Origin: Casuarina equisetifolia
Lineage: Eukaryota; Streptophyta; Magnoliopsida; Fagales; Casuarinaceae
Direction: 5' to 3'
NCBI GenBank assembly: GCA_028551475.1
Contig: CM052358.1
Span: 19,680,853-19,744,852, forward strand
Length of the DNA stretch: 64,000 nt
The notes under the pieces were generated by a model. That model was not told the DNA's origin, did not search any database, and saw only the letters and a list, made by a program, of their open reading frames with translations. The position numbers were made by a program, and so were the translations under genes. This document shows, in pieces, positions 49,902 through 61,330 of the stretch. Within the stretch, counting starts at the first letter, position 1; the number at the start of each line of letters is the position of its first letter.

Positions 49902-51863
49902 ATGACAGTCATCTCTGGGTCTCCAACGTTGTTAGTGAGCTCCACCGTTTCTACGTTGGAGAAATGCAAAAACATATACGAAATGCGCCAAATTCACGCC
50001 CACATGATCAAAACGAACCTCGTCAATCACACATTCTCCGTAAGCAAACTCATTAGCTTTTGTTCCCTCTCTGGTCTCGCCGGTGGCTTAGACTATGCCT
50101 TATCAGTCTTCGGTCAAATCCGAGACCCCAATGCTTTTATCTTCTTCGCCCTAATAAAGGGTTTCTCTGAGAGCTCAAACCCGTTTCAGTCTATAATTCT
50201 CTATGCCCAAATGCTCTCTTGCTTGAAGGAGTTAAAGGGTATTGACTTTTCTCTCCCTTCTGTACTCAAAGCGTGTGGCAAGTCGCGCTCATTCCAGGAA
50301 GGGCGGCAAGTTCATGGGCAAATTTTAAAAACTTCTTTCCGTTTTGACCCGTTTGTGGCTAATTCGGTGATTAGGATGTATGTGGAGCTTGGAGAAGTTG
50401 AGTTGGCCAGAAGGGTGTTTGATAAAATGCTTGAAAGAGATGTGATTTCTTGGAATTCGATGATTACGGGTTACTTTAGGGCGGGAGAGATTGATTTGGC
50501 CACTGGCTTGTTCAAAGAGATGCCTAAGAGGGACATGGTTACATGTAATGCAATGATCGATGGATATGGGAAGTGTGGGAAGTGTGAGCTTGCTGAGGAG
50601 GTTTTCAGGATGATGAGTTATATGGATGTGGTTTCTTGGACCTCAATGATATCGGCCTATGTACTTAATCATCGACCAAGGGACGCATTGGATTTATTCA
50701 GGGAATTGTTAAGTTTGGGAGTAAGGCCTGATGCCCCTGCGCTTGTAAGTGTTCTTTCAGCCATTGGCGACCTGGGTTTTGTTGAGGAAGGTAAATGGAT
50801 ACATACTTACATATCTGCCAATGACATTTTGTTGAGTCCTGGATTTATTGCCTCGGCTCTTATTGACATGTATGGTAAATGCGGGCATATAGAAAATGCC
50901 TATCATGTCTTTAGATGTGTATCTCATAGGAAAAATACTGGGGATTGGAATTCTTTGATATCTAGCCTTGCAGCCCATGGTCTTGGCCACGAAGCTTTCG
51001 AGATCTTCCTTGACATGGAAAGAATGGAAATTGAGCCCGATGACATCACATTCTTAGGACTCCTAACTGCTTGTAGCCATGGAGGTATGGTCGACGAGGG
51101 TCAACATTATTTTAAGATCATGCAAGAGAAGTACAATATTGTTCCTAAGATTCAACACTATGGCTGTATGGTTGATCTCTATGGGAGAGCAGGGCTTCTA
51201 GGAGATGCACTTAGGGTTATTCAAGATATGCCCATGGCAGCTGATGTTTTAGCTTGGAAGGCTATTCTTAGTGCCAGCTTAAAGCATGGCAATGTTGTAA
51301 TAGGTGAAAGTGCTGCGCTCAAAGTAATGGCTTTAGCCCCAAAAGACTCTAGCTGTTATGTTCTTCTCTCCAACATCTATGCCAAGGCCAAGAGATGGGA
51401 CGATGTGGCTAAGGTTAGATTAATCATGAAACAGAGAGGAGTGAGAAAGACACCTGGGTGTAGTTCAATACTAGTTAACGGGATGATTCATGAGTTCCTT
51501 GTCGGCAAAGAAATGGATGTTAGATATAACAATGAGGTTTTCTCCAAGATAGAAGAGATGGTTTCGAGGCTAAAGTTGGAAGGCTATGAGCCTGACCTGA
51601 CTCAAGTACTGCTAGATATTGAAGAAGAAGGGAAAGAAAGCTCGCTTTCTCATCATAGTGAGAAGATGGCTCTTGCATTTGGGCTAATAAACATAAGCAA
51701 TGGTGCTCCTATTCATATTGTGAAGAACTTGAGGATTTGCAGTGATTGTCATGAGTTCATCAAGCTGGTTTCTAGGGTTTACAACCGCCGGATTGTTATG
51801 AGAGACCAAAACCGCTTCCATTGCTTTGAGAACGGTTCCTGCTCCTGCAAAGGATATTGGTAG
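49902..51863 (+). CDS. PLS-class pentatricopeptide repeat protein with DYW domain
   Basis: An intronless frame of 653 residues, typical of plant PPR genes. Repeats run through most of the chain; recognisable pieces include QIHAHMIKTN near residue 30, GRQVHGQILKTSF, RVFDKMLERDVISWNSMITG, EVFRMMSYMDVVSWTSMIS and ALIDMYGKCGHIENAYHVF. They are followed by the E and E+ region (RGVRKTPGCSSILVNGMIHE) and a C-terminal DYW domain of about 95 residues. The domain keeps the deaminase HSE box (SHHSEKMALAFGL), the CSDC zinc ligands and the final HCF...CSC cluster, and ends in GYW instead of DYW. Such proteins enter mitochondria or plastids and direct C-to-U editing of specific transcripts. The target cannot be read here, and no clear transit peptide is visible in the first 15 residues. 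The gene lies between two hydrolase copies and is not itself duplicated in this window. Confidence 0.96.
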   Translation: MTVISGSPTLLVSSTVSTLEKCKNIYEMRQIHAHMIKTNLVNHTFSVSKLISFCSLSGLAGGLDYALSVFGQIRDPNAFIFFALIKGFSESSNPFQSIILYAQMLSCLKELKGIDFSLPSVLKACGKSRSFQEGRQVHGQILKTSFRFDPFVANSVIRMYVELGEVELARRVFDKMLERDVISWNSMITGYFRAGEIDLATGLFKEMPKRDMVTCNAMIDGYGKCGKCELAEEVFRMMSYMDVVSWTSMISAYVLNHRPRDALDLFRELLSLGVRPDAPALVSVLSAIGDLGFVEEGKWIHTYISANDILLSPGFIASALIDMYGKCGHIENAYHVFRCVSHRKNTGDWNSLISSLAAHGLGHEAFEIFLDMERMEIEPDDITFLGLLTACSHGGMVDEGQHYFKIMQEKYNIVPKIQHYGCMVDLYGRAGLLGDALRVIQDMPMAADVLAWKAILSASLKHGNVVIGESAALKVMALAPKDSSCYVLLSNIYAKAKRWDDVAKVRLIMKQRGVRKTPGCSSILVNGMIHEFLVGKEMDVRYNNEVFSKIEEMVSRLKLEGYEPDLTQVLLDIEEEGKESSLSHHSEKMALAFGLINISNGAPIHIVKNLRICSDCHEFIKLVSRVYNRRIVMRDQNRFHCFENGSCSCKGYW

Positions 51864-53640
51864 CATGGATTTATGTACAGGTTCAGTAGCTAACATTTCT
51901 GTTTGATCGTATATACTCCACCACTGTGCTATCCAACTAAAACTTTGTGTTACATGCTAATGTGATTATGGAATTTTCAAATTCAGTGATCAATCTGGTT
52001 CCTTGTTAGAACGCAGCAATAAGTGACAAGTCACGTGCAATCTGATGGATCTGCCAAACTCTGTCAAGGATTATCTGTATTCAGAATCTGTATTCCGACT
52101 AAACAGAACCATAAGAACTTTTAGTTTGCAAACTATACACCCGTTTTAGACCAAAGCCACAAACTTGGAAGGGAATTAAGATAAATTAGAACCAATCCAA
52201 ACTAAGTTTAGCATGTAAAATTTATATAGAACCGTAGGTCAAGATTCCTTGTATGAGGAAATTTTTAAATCCTCTCTTACAGGATATTATTTTTGGTATT
52301 TTTTTGATCTATCAAGAGGAAGGAGACGGGAAGAGAAATTGAACCCCAACTTGTTAGATTCGTAGGTTGTGTCATACAATCTTTATTTATTCAGTTTGTT
52401 CAAACAGTCTTGTGTCATTTTATGGCATTTTGTTACTTTTTATTTGCTGGACGTGATAATTTATGGCTTAATTTAACTCATTTAAACTAAACCTGACATT
52501 AATCAGATCGTTAAAGTTTCAAGAATCAACTCCCTACCTCCTTTCAAACGAACAATTAGATTGTGGATTCCTTTTCCTTGACTCAGCAGCGACGTACCCA
52601 ATTGAATGTTTTTGCAAGCCTTGCCAATCTGAGGAAAATAGTTACCTTTTTGAGTGCTTAATTAAGCTGCTTTTGTGAACTACATTAGCACACTCTTTCT
52701 GAGCTGCTTTTCTGATTTTCCACGCAATTCCTTTCCGAATTTTGGTAAATATTATAGGTTTATTTAAGCTCCTTATCTTGCACGTCTAAACAAGAAGATA
52801 AAAGTGACTTCTACTGTGTATGGAGATTAGAGGCTAGAATTATTAAGGCAAATGCTGAAATAAAATTGTAAATAGAATCATTTATTTTTATAATTAACCC
52901 TTTAAATAGGAAAAACAAACTCTAATTTTCTTAGCAATGATTAAAATAATAATGATAATAATAATTAAGACCAATCAATGAAATAGAACAAGTTCATAAT
53001 TAAGTTTCTTATCTATTTTGAGATGTTATCTCTCTCTTTTTTTTTTTTTCAGTAAACATAGACTCATGTATGAATTTCATTGTTTATGACTTTTTAGTTT
53101 TAGAAAACACTTATTCTCAACTAAATTAAGTGCTTATTTACAAAATATTATTTTTTAAAGTAATTTGTAGTGTGTTATTATTTAAAAAAAATGATTATTA
53201 TTATTATTATTATTTACTCTTAATTTTTTTTATTACAACTCACACACAAAAAAGAGAATTACTGCTTATACTACACATGGAAAAGGAAACTTGATTATTT
53301 ATGAATGAAGTGATCAGCGCTCAATCCATTACAGTGTTGAAGCAACGCAATCAGCAGACTGCACTCAGTTCCCAAATATGTGCTGTTGAAGATGATGATA
53401 AAGCACGTACCAAGTTCAGTGGATCTGCTTCTTTATTCAATATACGAGACGTGCGCGACCCGAGTCGGGACAACGTCCCAAATCCCATGAATGACTTGCA
53501 CCCACATGTGTTCCAAGGCTACAAGCTCAGAGCCTGATTGGATCGCAGTTGGCATGTTGTACACGTTCTTGAAGCAGGCTTCCTCTGGGTAAAAAAGTTT
53601 TTTGGCAGTATCTTGAAGTGAATCTGTGGTTCAGATTATT
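51864..53640. other. AT-rich spacer downstream of the PPR gene
   Basis: No gene is visible. Notable pieces are a T run at 53038-53049 and a (TTA)n tract near 53190-53214. From about 53640 the sequence begins to resemble the 5' region of hydrolase copy 1. Confidence 0.55.
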
Positions 53641-53783
53641 TTGCGGGTCATTCACATGTCCCACGCATAATGACTGTGATCTTATAAGAATGGCAGGTGC
53701 GGAAAGCTAAACGTTGCACACTGCACAAGCCGGAGCTCACCCAAGGGAGACCTAAGCCGAACGAAGTTCCGTTTTCCCTACAG
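53640..53783 (+). other. Probable leader exon of hydrolase copy 2
   Basis: It ends at CAG|GTGGGT, matching copy 1, and shares GTCCCAC and AAGCCGG blocks with it. The 5' end is uncertain. A leader intron of 1716 bases separates it from the ATG exon, about twice as long as in copy 1. Confidence 0.5.
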
Positions 53784-54239
53784 GTGGGTCTTCTCAATCA
53801 CTTTCTTTTTCACTCTTATTTTGTTTGAATTTCAGTTCTTGTTTCTGGGTTTCTCGCTATTTGCTGAAATTTATTGAGTTGGAATTGATGGTGTAGAAAG
53901 TTTGTCCATTTTTTGAGGCAAATGTAGCGTTGCCCAGTTGATTGAATTGCTTCTCAGAATTTCATGATCTTAGCTTGGAGGTAGCACTTTCACTGTTGAT
54001 GAACCCGAAGGATGACCGTAAACTCAGTCAGTGAAACTAGTCTCCGAAGTTTTAGATTCATGCGTTTTTTGTGTAGATGATCTGCTGTCAACTTGCTTGG
54101 CCTTGTTATTGTCACCTGTGAAAATTGTGAAAGGCGATGTTCCTAGTTTGTCAAGAAATGAAGCCATGTAATCTTGAGCAGTTCTTAAACAAACTTACCC
54201 CATCAGCTTTCCTTTAGGAGATTAAAGTCTTAATCCAAC

Positions 54240-55040
54240 TAAGAGGTACTGTTTTGATCGATTTAATTAAGATGCACTACTTGGTTAACTACGTATGGAA
54301 CGGTTCATCGTCCAAATAAGATTTTTTGGTTGATTAGGTTGAAGGTACAATTTTTCTAAATGGTGGATAGGTAATCTATTATAATAACAGGATGATGTAA
54401 GTTCATAAACTCCGAAACTAATAAACTCTACCCAATTCCAGAATGCTTTGCATGTCTGCCAATTATGGTCAAGCGGTACACTTACCTTCTCTGAAATTGA
54501 TCTGAAATACTGAAATGGTGCATGTTGGTATTCGGAGGTGTATACCGTTACCATGCTTTTTTGTTACTCTTCCTTTCCCACAATTGCATGACATATCTAT
54601 ATTTTTTCCTTAACGTTTTACCATGAATCTTCACCTTGTGCTGTAGCATCTTTCTTCTTTTAATTTGTGAGAGTAACCTGTTCTTCATTATATGAAGGCC
54701 CTTTTTTTTTTCATCCCCTGAATTAAGTGCACTCCTAAGTTGCTGATCAGAAAGTAAATAACTATTATCTTCATTTGGTATGAAACATTAAGGGATTCCC
54801 CTAGTCTACTGGTTCTTCATGGTGTTCCTGTGGCTTTAAGACATAGAGGTTGGCAATAGAAAGATCTGCTACCCTAGATATATCATATAGTTGAAATCGG
54901 AGTTTATACGGGTGGAATTCATTCCTCCACCATTATATCACTCCAAGCGTTTTTATAAGGCCGCCAGGCAGTATGATCAATTCAACTGATCGTGAAGAAA
55001 CAGATTTTTGTGAGTTTCGTTGTGGAGACTTTGTCTGCTC
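54240..55040. other. Segment in the leader intron unique to copy 2
   Basis: The leader introns of the two copies are alignable before about 54240 (AAGAAATGAAGCCATGTA) and after about 55050 (GTGTACATTTTC). The roughly 0.8 kb between has no counterpart in copy 1. It is either an insertion in copy 2 or a deletion from copy 1. No terminal repeats were recognised. Confidence 0.55.
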
Positions 55041-55501
55041 CCCATCGCATTCCTTGTTTTGCTTGTGTACATTTTCCAAAGAATTTTAGTGTTTGTGGTA
55101 ATTCCAGAGACATGGATCCAGACCGCCTACCCTAATTTGATGATCTTCCTCCTCCTATGGACATTTATTTCTTCAAATAGCAAACTTAATAATCATCTAT
55201 AAGAGAAATGCACAGACTTTGTCCTAGCTGCTTTGAGGAGATAAAGCATTCTTAGAGTAACCTCGTGCAAGCATAACATTATTGACAGTTGAAGCGAATT
55301 TGTCCATAAGGAAGAACATCTGAAGCCCCATGAACCAGAGGGCTTTGCATTTGAAGCTCTATTTGTGCTCTATTTCACACAAATATCACATCATGGACTT
55401 CGCATCTTCCATATTTTGTGGAAATTTTTAACCCTTCTTCATAGTTATTTCTTTTATGTTGTGCTGAAATGGTGCTAACAGTGAATGTCACGTTCCCAGC
55501 A

Positions 55502-55958
55502 ATGATTGCACCGGTTGCAGTGGCGTTGGCAGTGGGTCTTCTCGGGTGGGCTTATCGGGCGTTGAAGCCTCCACCTCCAAAAATTTGTGGATCACCGGGG
55601 GGCCCTCCTGTTACTTCACCTAGAGTGAAACTCAGCGGTGGAAGACATTTGTCCTATAGGGAGTCAGGAGTTCCAAAGGAAGAGGCTAAGTATAAGATCA
55701 TTGTTTTGCATGGCTATGACAGCTCAAAAGATGTGAATCTACCTGTCCCAGAAGTATGACCTGATTCTGCCTCTAATTCAACCAGACTTTTCTTAAATTT
55801 TCCTGAATTATGGTTGAAGTTTCCTGTTTTGGTTGAATTTCCAACTGAAATGTGAGGAAAAGAAATAAGTAAATCATGTTTTCTGGGTCAGTTGTTTTCG
55901 TATGGTTTGATTACCGTCAAGATCCTTGAATGACAGGGACAGAGGAAAAACTCACCTG

Positions 55959-56038
<80 letters not shown>

Positions 56039-57944
56039 GTCTTGAATATATAGCAAACAGTCATTCTAACTATTTGTTTACTGGGTCTTATAATCGCTGA
56101 CTTGTCCCGTGCAACTTTTGGTATATTTTTTGTTTATCTCTCGGAACTGCCACTTATCTATCCTTTGGTGACTCAAACTCACATCCTAGTAATGCATGTT
56201 CAGACTTCAATAAATAAAAAGGAAGGTTTTACCTGGTCTCGCTGCCCATGAAGTAGGATCCTTGGAGGAGATCTGGGTTTTTTCTGAGTTTTGATATCAC
56301 ACTTGCCCTTGTGTGCCCGAGACTTCTACCATCGCACCAACCAAACAAAATATGCTACTTTTCTTGATGATTAACTGCAGTATCGGAAATCTTTATTGCA
56401 ATGTCGAGCTTATATGACTGATAGCTAATACTGGACTTATATATTATCAAGATCAGGCTTCCATTTCAACTATTACCTTAGTTTTAAGACTGTATTAGGT
56501 ACTAGATTTACTTGGATGTTTCTACTTTGATCTTTATTAAAATTGCTACTCTTAGGACATCGGTTTAACATGCTGTAAACTGGTGAATATATTTTGATTT
56601 TCAGGAACTTATAGAGGAGCTAAAGATATATTTTCTGTTCTTCAATAGAGCAGGTTATGGAGAGAGTGATCCATATCCTTTGCGCTCAGTGAAAAGTGAA
56701 GCATTTGACATTCAAGAATTAGCTGATCAACTACAGATTGGATCTAAATTTTATGTAATTGGACTCTCAATGGGAGCTTACGCTGTTTGGAGCTGCCTGA
56801 AGTACATACCACATAGGCATGATCCTTACTTAAACTACCAGCATTCTTTCTTCCTTTTCTTCTTGCCTATGTTACTGACACATTATTTGCAGACTATCAG
56901 GAGCTTCCCTCGTGGTTCCTTTTGTGAACTACTGGTGGCCAGATATTCCTGCCAGTCTGTTAAGAGAAACATTTAGGATGCTGCCTCAACCATTCCAACG
57001 GACATTTCAAATTGCACATTACACTCCTTGGTTATTCTATTGGTGGATGACTCAGACGTGGTTTCCTTCACTGGGCACAGGGGTTCCGTCAATGTTTGGT
57101 CCCCGTGATTTAGAAGTCTTGAAGAGTTTGCCAGAAGCCCCAAGCGTTGACCAGGTACTTACATATCCAAGTCTTCCTTGGTTTATCACATTGAAATCAA
57201 TTTTTTTTTTTTAATGACACATTATGCATCATTCCAGTTTTAAATTAACTGTTGGGTGAATCATATGGATGCTACTGAAGATTTGTGCATTAAACTCATA
57301 ACTTGGAGAGTAATCTATATTATTTGGCAGTTTGCTTCATTATCATCTTACAGGCTAAGAAAACCTTTATCTAATCTTGAAAGTGACTTTAATTTTGAAG
57401 TCCATCGCAACATCATAGAAGTTAAGGTTGTAGTTTTGACTTGAACAACATCATAGATGTTAACACACTATGCAGCAACATCTTGCAAACATTCTTTATC
57501 ATTGTTCAACTGTTACAAATTACTCAGTCACCTATTAAGAGGCTTACAAGTTCTTCCTCTTACAGTAATCTACTTCTCACTTCATCTGGGGAGATGAGGG
57601 ACAGCCCAAGTAAACAGGAGATTCTCCAGCTGTTAATACTCATTTTTTGTTTCTGTACTCAGGAAAAGATAAAACAGCAAGGTGTTTATGAATCATTGCA
57701 CCGAGACATAATTGCTGGATATGGCAAATGGGAATTTGGTCCCTTGGACGTAACCCCTGACAGTGATTGGTCAGTTCATATTTGGCAAGGCTATGAAGAC
57801 AGGATGATCCCTTTAAAGTTCAACCGTTATCTTTCAGAGAAGCTTCCATGGATTCATTATCATGAGGTTCCTGATGGAGGGCATTTGATGATCTTCAGAA
57901 GAGACATATGTGAAGCCATGTTAAGGGCACTTTTGCTTGGATAA
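55502..57944 (+). CDS. Alpha/beta hydrolase, copy 2, open throughout
   Basis: Coding exons are 55502-55753, 56605-56816, 56893-57154 and 57663-57944; phases agree and the product is 335 residues. The start is the ATG just after the acceptor TTCCCAG|CA, the same place as in copy 1. An upstream in-frame ATG at 55469 lies in the intron. Residues 2-20 are a hydrophobic anchor. H70-G71, nucleophile Ser139 (GLSMGA), acid Asp288 (YEDRMIP) and base His316 (DGGHLM) are all present. Two oddities: Asn98 in FFNRAGYGESD replaces the Asp found in copy 1 and typical of the family, and the acidic loop before GSVHIW is changed to TPDSDWSVHIW, three residues shorter than in copy 1. Intron 2 is only 76 bases with a GC donor. 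It is probably an esterase or lipase-like enzyme at a membrane; the substrate is unknown. Confidence 0.9.
55963..56035. repeat. (AG)n microsatellite, about 36 units
   Basis: A perfect run of 73 bases in the intron between the first and second coding exons of hydrolase copy 2. Copy 1 has GGGGTAGAGAGAAAACTC in the same place, so the array grew after the duplication. Confidence 0.95.
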
Positions 57945-58284
57945 ACTTCTCCTTGTTAGGCATAGTATGAGGGTTTCTCACTAATTAAACTCGACGATGC
58001 TTCGCGCTTAGGTTGCTTCTGTACTGCTACAGTGGTTATGAAAATGGAGAAACTTTCTACCCCTGGAATCATATAAATATAGAAAAGAAGTTGCAACATC
58101 TCTTCTAACTCTGTTTCGTGCACTAATAATAGTGTCATAAAGTTTTACATACTGGAATATTGTTTCAGAATGTGCTTAATACAAAGAAAAGACTTTAATT
58201 GACAAGAATCGGGCCTCACCGACATTCATGCAGTCCCATGAACGATTTGTAGCATTCAATCTTCCAACTGGCCTCAAACACTTC
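57945..58284. other. 3' flank of hydrolase copy 2
   Basis: This is probably the 3' untranslated region and the border with the retrotransposon debris. The first 40 bases match the flank of copy 1. Nothing else was recognised. Confidence 0.5.
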
Positions 58285-59100
58285 CGCCACCTCTCAAAAT
58301 GACAGCCAAAATCACGTTGTCCTCCCCATTGGCAGCCTCATTGTTCTCTGTGGGTGTCAAATTAGATGGTCCAACCTACTTAGTTTGGAAGGCATGCATA
58401 ATGCCCTATCTTCGTGCTAGGAGGCTTCTTCCAACCTTGGATGAAAATTATCCTTGCCCTCGGAATTTATCTCAAATGTTGATGATGAAGGGAACATTTT
58501 TAATGTTCCCAATCTTGCTTATGCAGAGTGGCTAAACAAATATCAAACTGCTTTGGGTTAGGTATTAAAAACCTTTTCTAATGTCATTGTTACTATTCTA
58601 TCCGAGTATGCGCACTCTATGGAGGTCTGGCAAACTCTTGCCACAAAGTTCGCAACATAGTGCACAACCAAAGATTCTTCTTCACACTCGAAGCTCCAAA
58701 CCACTAACAGGGGGCACCAATCAATCACTGAATTTCTACAAGAAATAAATACTTTGTTTGATCAATTACTCACTATTGGGGAGCCTATTATAGACAATGA
58801 GTATCTTATTCATTTGTACCATGGGCTAGGCTTTTCAGCCCTAGCCATTATCATTATAGTACATACTTGGGGCTCTTCATTTGTCCCCCTAGTCACTACC
58901 ATTGTTGTACACACTTGTAGTTCTTCTCTGAGTAAAGAGAACTTAAACGGAGCCCTCCTCACCCATAAGGCTCACCTCGTTCTGCAGAACCACCTAATGT
59001 CTCATTAGGCAATGAGACTTTCAATTCTGTCTCACCAATGCAAAGTCCCGCACCTGAACCCGCTTCAAGCGGCACTGCCGTAGACCCAGGTGGCCCGATA
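58285..59100 (+). mobile_element. Ty1/copia retrotransposon fossil, gag part
   Basis: The peptide around LDGPTYLVWKACIMPYLRAR and a later stretch with ITEFLQEINTLFDQLLTIG are the usual copia gag (UBN2-type) signatures. The piece is broken, with several lesions and without an identifiable polymerase. A proline- and serine-rich stretch near 59040-59130 may be a linker from elsewhere in such an element. It appears old. Confidence 0.7.
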
Positions 59101-59114
59101 CCAATCAAACTCTT

Positions 59115-59418
59115 TGTTACGCCCCACCCAATTCTAGGAGAGATATAGGAATGAAGCCGAGGAGGGCCGAGTTGAGAAGTGGTCTGTGAAGGTTCATGAC
59201 TAGTCGATAGGGGAGATGTTGGCTGAGGGTAAGGATAGGAAAGTGTAGGCCTTTGAGAAGACTCTAAAGGATGGTACGGGCTTATGGGCGCCCGTGTCAC
59301 ATTGGGTCTTATGGGAGGCCTGGTGGGGGAAGGTATTAAGGGAATTAAGGGCGCCATGCCAATAAGGAGTTCTTCTTTCGGCCTAGTGGTTGTCTTCGTT
59401 CTAACTTGGTATCAGAGC
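59115..59418 (+). mobile_element. LTR-like segment followed by a primer-binding site
   Basis: A segment of about 290 bases beginning near TGTTACGCCCCACC ends just before TGGTATCAGAGC (59407-59418), the usual plant initiator-Met tRNA complement found after a 5' LTR. The paired LTR was not found in the window. The element is a fossil fragment, and its insertion apparently interrupts the copia debris to its left. Confidence 0.5.
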
Positions 59419-60500
59419 CACTAGAGGAGATCTAGTAAAAGGTCTATTTATTGGCAAAGCCTAGTCTGGCCAAGCCATAAATTATTATTTCTCCGGCTCC
59501 TGCTACTTCCTATTTTTATTCCACAAAACCACTACTCCTTTGACCCACGTGAATCCCCACCACAAGGAAAGATCCCCTCACTTGTTACTTAAAACAAACA
59601 CCACACGAGTACTTTTCAAATTCAAACAAATTTGTTACTTTTTCTCCCATTACCCCATTGATTTCTAACAACCCGAAATTCAAGGATGAGTACTCAAACA
59701 AGTCACGGCAAGGAGAACAATAAGAGTTAAACAACTTTCACACGTTTAGTATTATCTCTGAAACAAATCACTAGAAGAGAGAAAAAACCAAATGATCATA
59801 CAGTTAAGCCAACAAGATAATAAACAAAGTCTCCACAGTCAGCCACTTAGTCTCATAACCAAATCCAATAAAAATACACAGTTCAGTTACAAAGTCACCA
59901 CAAAACAACCAACCACCGAGAAAACCCCAAATGGGCCTTCACAGCCAAAGGCTGTCACCGAATAGCACTTATCCACCTGAATAGCAGTAAGGTAAAATAA
60001 GTGAAACAGATTGAAGGAACGGGAAACTCACAGAAAGCTTGGTCTATTTAGAGGGAGACTCGTACCTCACAGGGATAACGTTCCCAGCCAACAGGGTAAT
60101 CCCATTTTCTTTAGAATTTTCCAGATGCCCCCGTTCTCCTCCGATAGCCCTACAAAAATCAAGACTCCAAGACTTATACAACACTGTTTTCTTTTACAAT
60201 ATACAAAATACATAATAATTAATATACATGGGCTGTAAGCCAAATAAGCACATTAATAGATTAACAACAGCCCACATACATTCCAAAGGAACAAGATGAG
60301 GTCCCATAAAATTTTAGATGCAAGAAGTGCCAACATGCAGAGATACACAAGGACGCCTAAAGCATGCACACAGAAAAGGTTGAGAGGAATGGTGAGAAGG
60401 TCAAGTGCAATTATCCGACAAGAAAAGAGGTCGCCGCTACATAGAAGCGACAACGAAGGCAAGCTATATAAAGGTGAGTAGCCCTTATAGCAATAGGAAA
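59419..60500. other. Retrotransposon-like DNA without a recognisable frame
   Basis: The sequence resembles LTR-element leader or flanking DNA (CCTCACAGGGATAACGTTCC, direct pieces rich in CA), but no protein domain was seen. No gene is supported. Confidence 0.4.
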
Positions 60501-61330
60501 TGGCCTACTGATAGCCCTTCCCAATTTCCAAGAGTAAACTTCCCAAGTTATTGGTGCAACAAAGTATAAAGGTGATAGATTCGGGCCTAGACATTGCTCT
60601 AAAAAGAAATCTTGGTGGCTAAAGAATTAGCAAAGATGGCTCTAAAGCTTAATATGAGCACCCCTAATCCGTCAAATTTAAATCAACGTTCTCATCTTTA
60701 CCTTAACTAGCCGTTATGAGTGACATGTTCATGATGCGGGGCAAAGTGATACCCCAGAGCAAGACATGACGTCCTACCCTTGCTAATGGACTAAAATGAT
60801 GAGCCAACCACCCTGTTGGAAATTTAGACATGCAACCTCAGGAATCACGACATGGCGGTGGCATGGGCAACACCCGCCCTTTTTTGAAAAGGAGAGTTCA
60901 CGATGAGCTTTTTTGAATGATTTCCCATGATAGAAGGACACGTGAATTACTAACCATTAGGGAGGTGGTCTATTTAAATAATAAGGATAGGGGGGAGAGA
61001 GCTTAGTGAGGCTTTCGCTTGGGAAGTCTTACTTCAAGGGAGGTCACAAGGAGAAGGGTGTGCCTAATAAAGGTAGAATGAAGAGTTCATTCATTAAGTC
61101 TTTAGTGTACTCCTTTTTCCATATAATGAAAGGCTATACCATCTTTTCCACTTGCTTGTGACGTTCTCTTCTCCATACCTTGACAATTGTCCTTTACCAT
61201 TAATAGCGGTACTTTCTTGACATTCTCTCTCTCAATCGACCAAGACGTAACATGTGTTACATCTTGGCCGATTCAGTAAGGCTTCATTGGGGTTGCACTA
61301 GCACCCGACATGTAGAGGTTAAACTATGAG
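60500..61330 (+). mobile_element. Possible solo LTR or LTR fragment
   Basis: It contains a TATA-like word (CTATTTAAATAATAAGG at about 60970), a later ATAATGAAAGGC block resembling a poly-A signal region, and a tail GATTCAGTAAGGCTTCATTG followed by GCACTAGCACCCGACA. This is the kind of arrangement seen in plant LTRs. No terminal repeat pair was found, and the family is not assigned. Confidence 0.35.

Noticed and set aside
57256-57660. Frames in the third intron of hydrolase copy 2
   Set aside because: These are intron read-through; the true exon starts at 57663 after CTCAG, matching copy 1.
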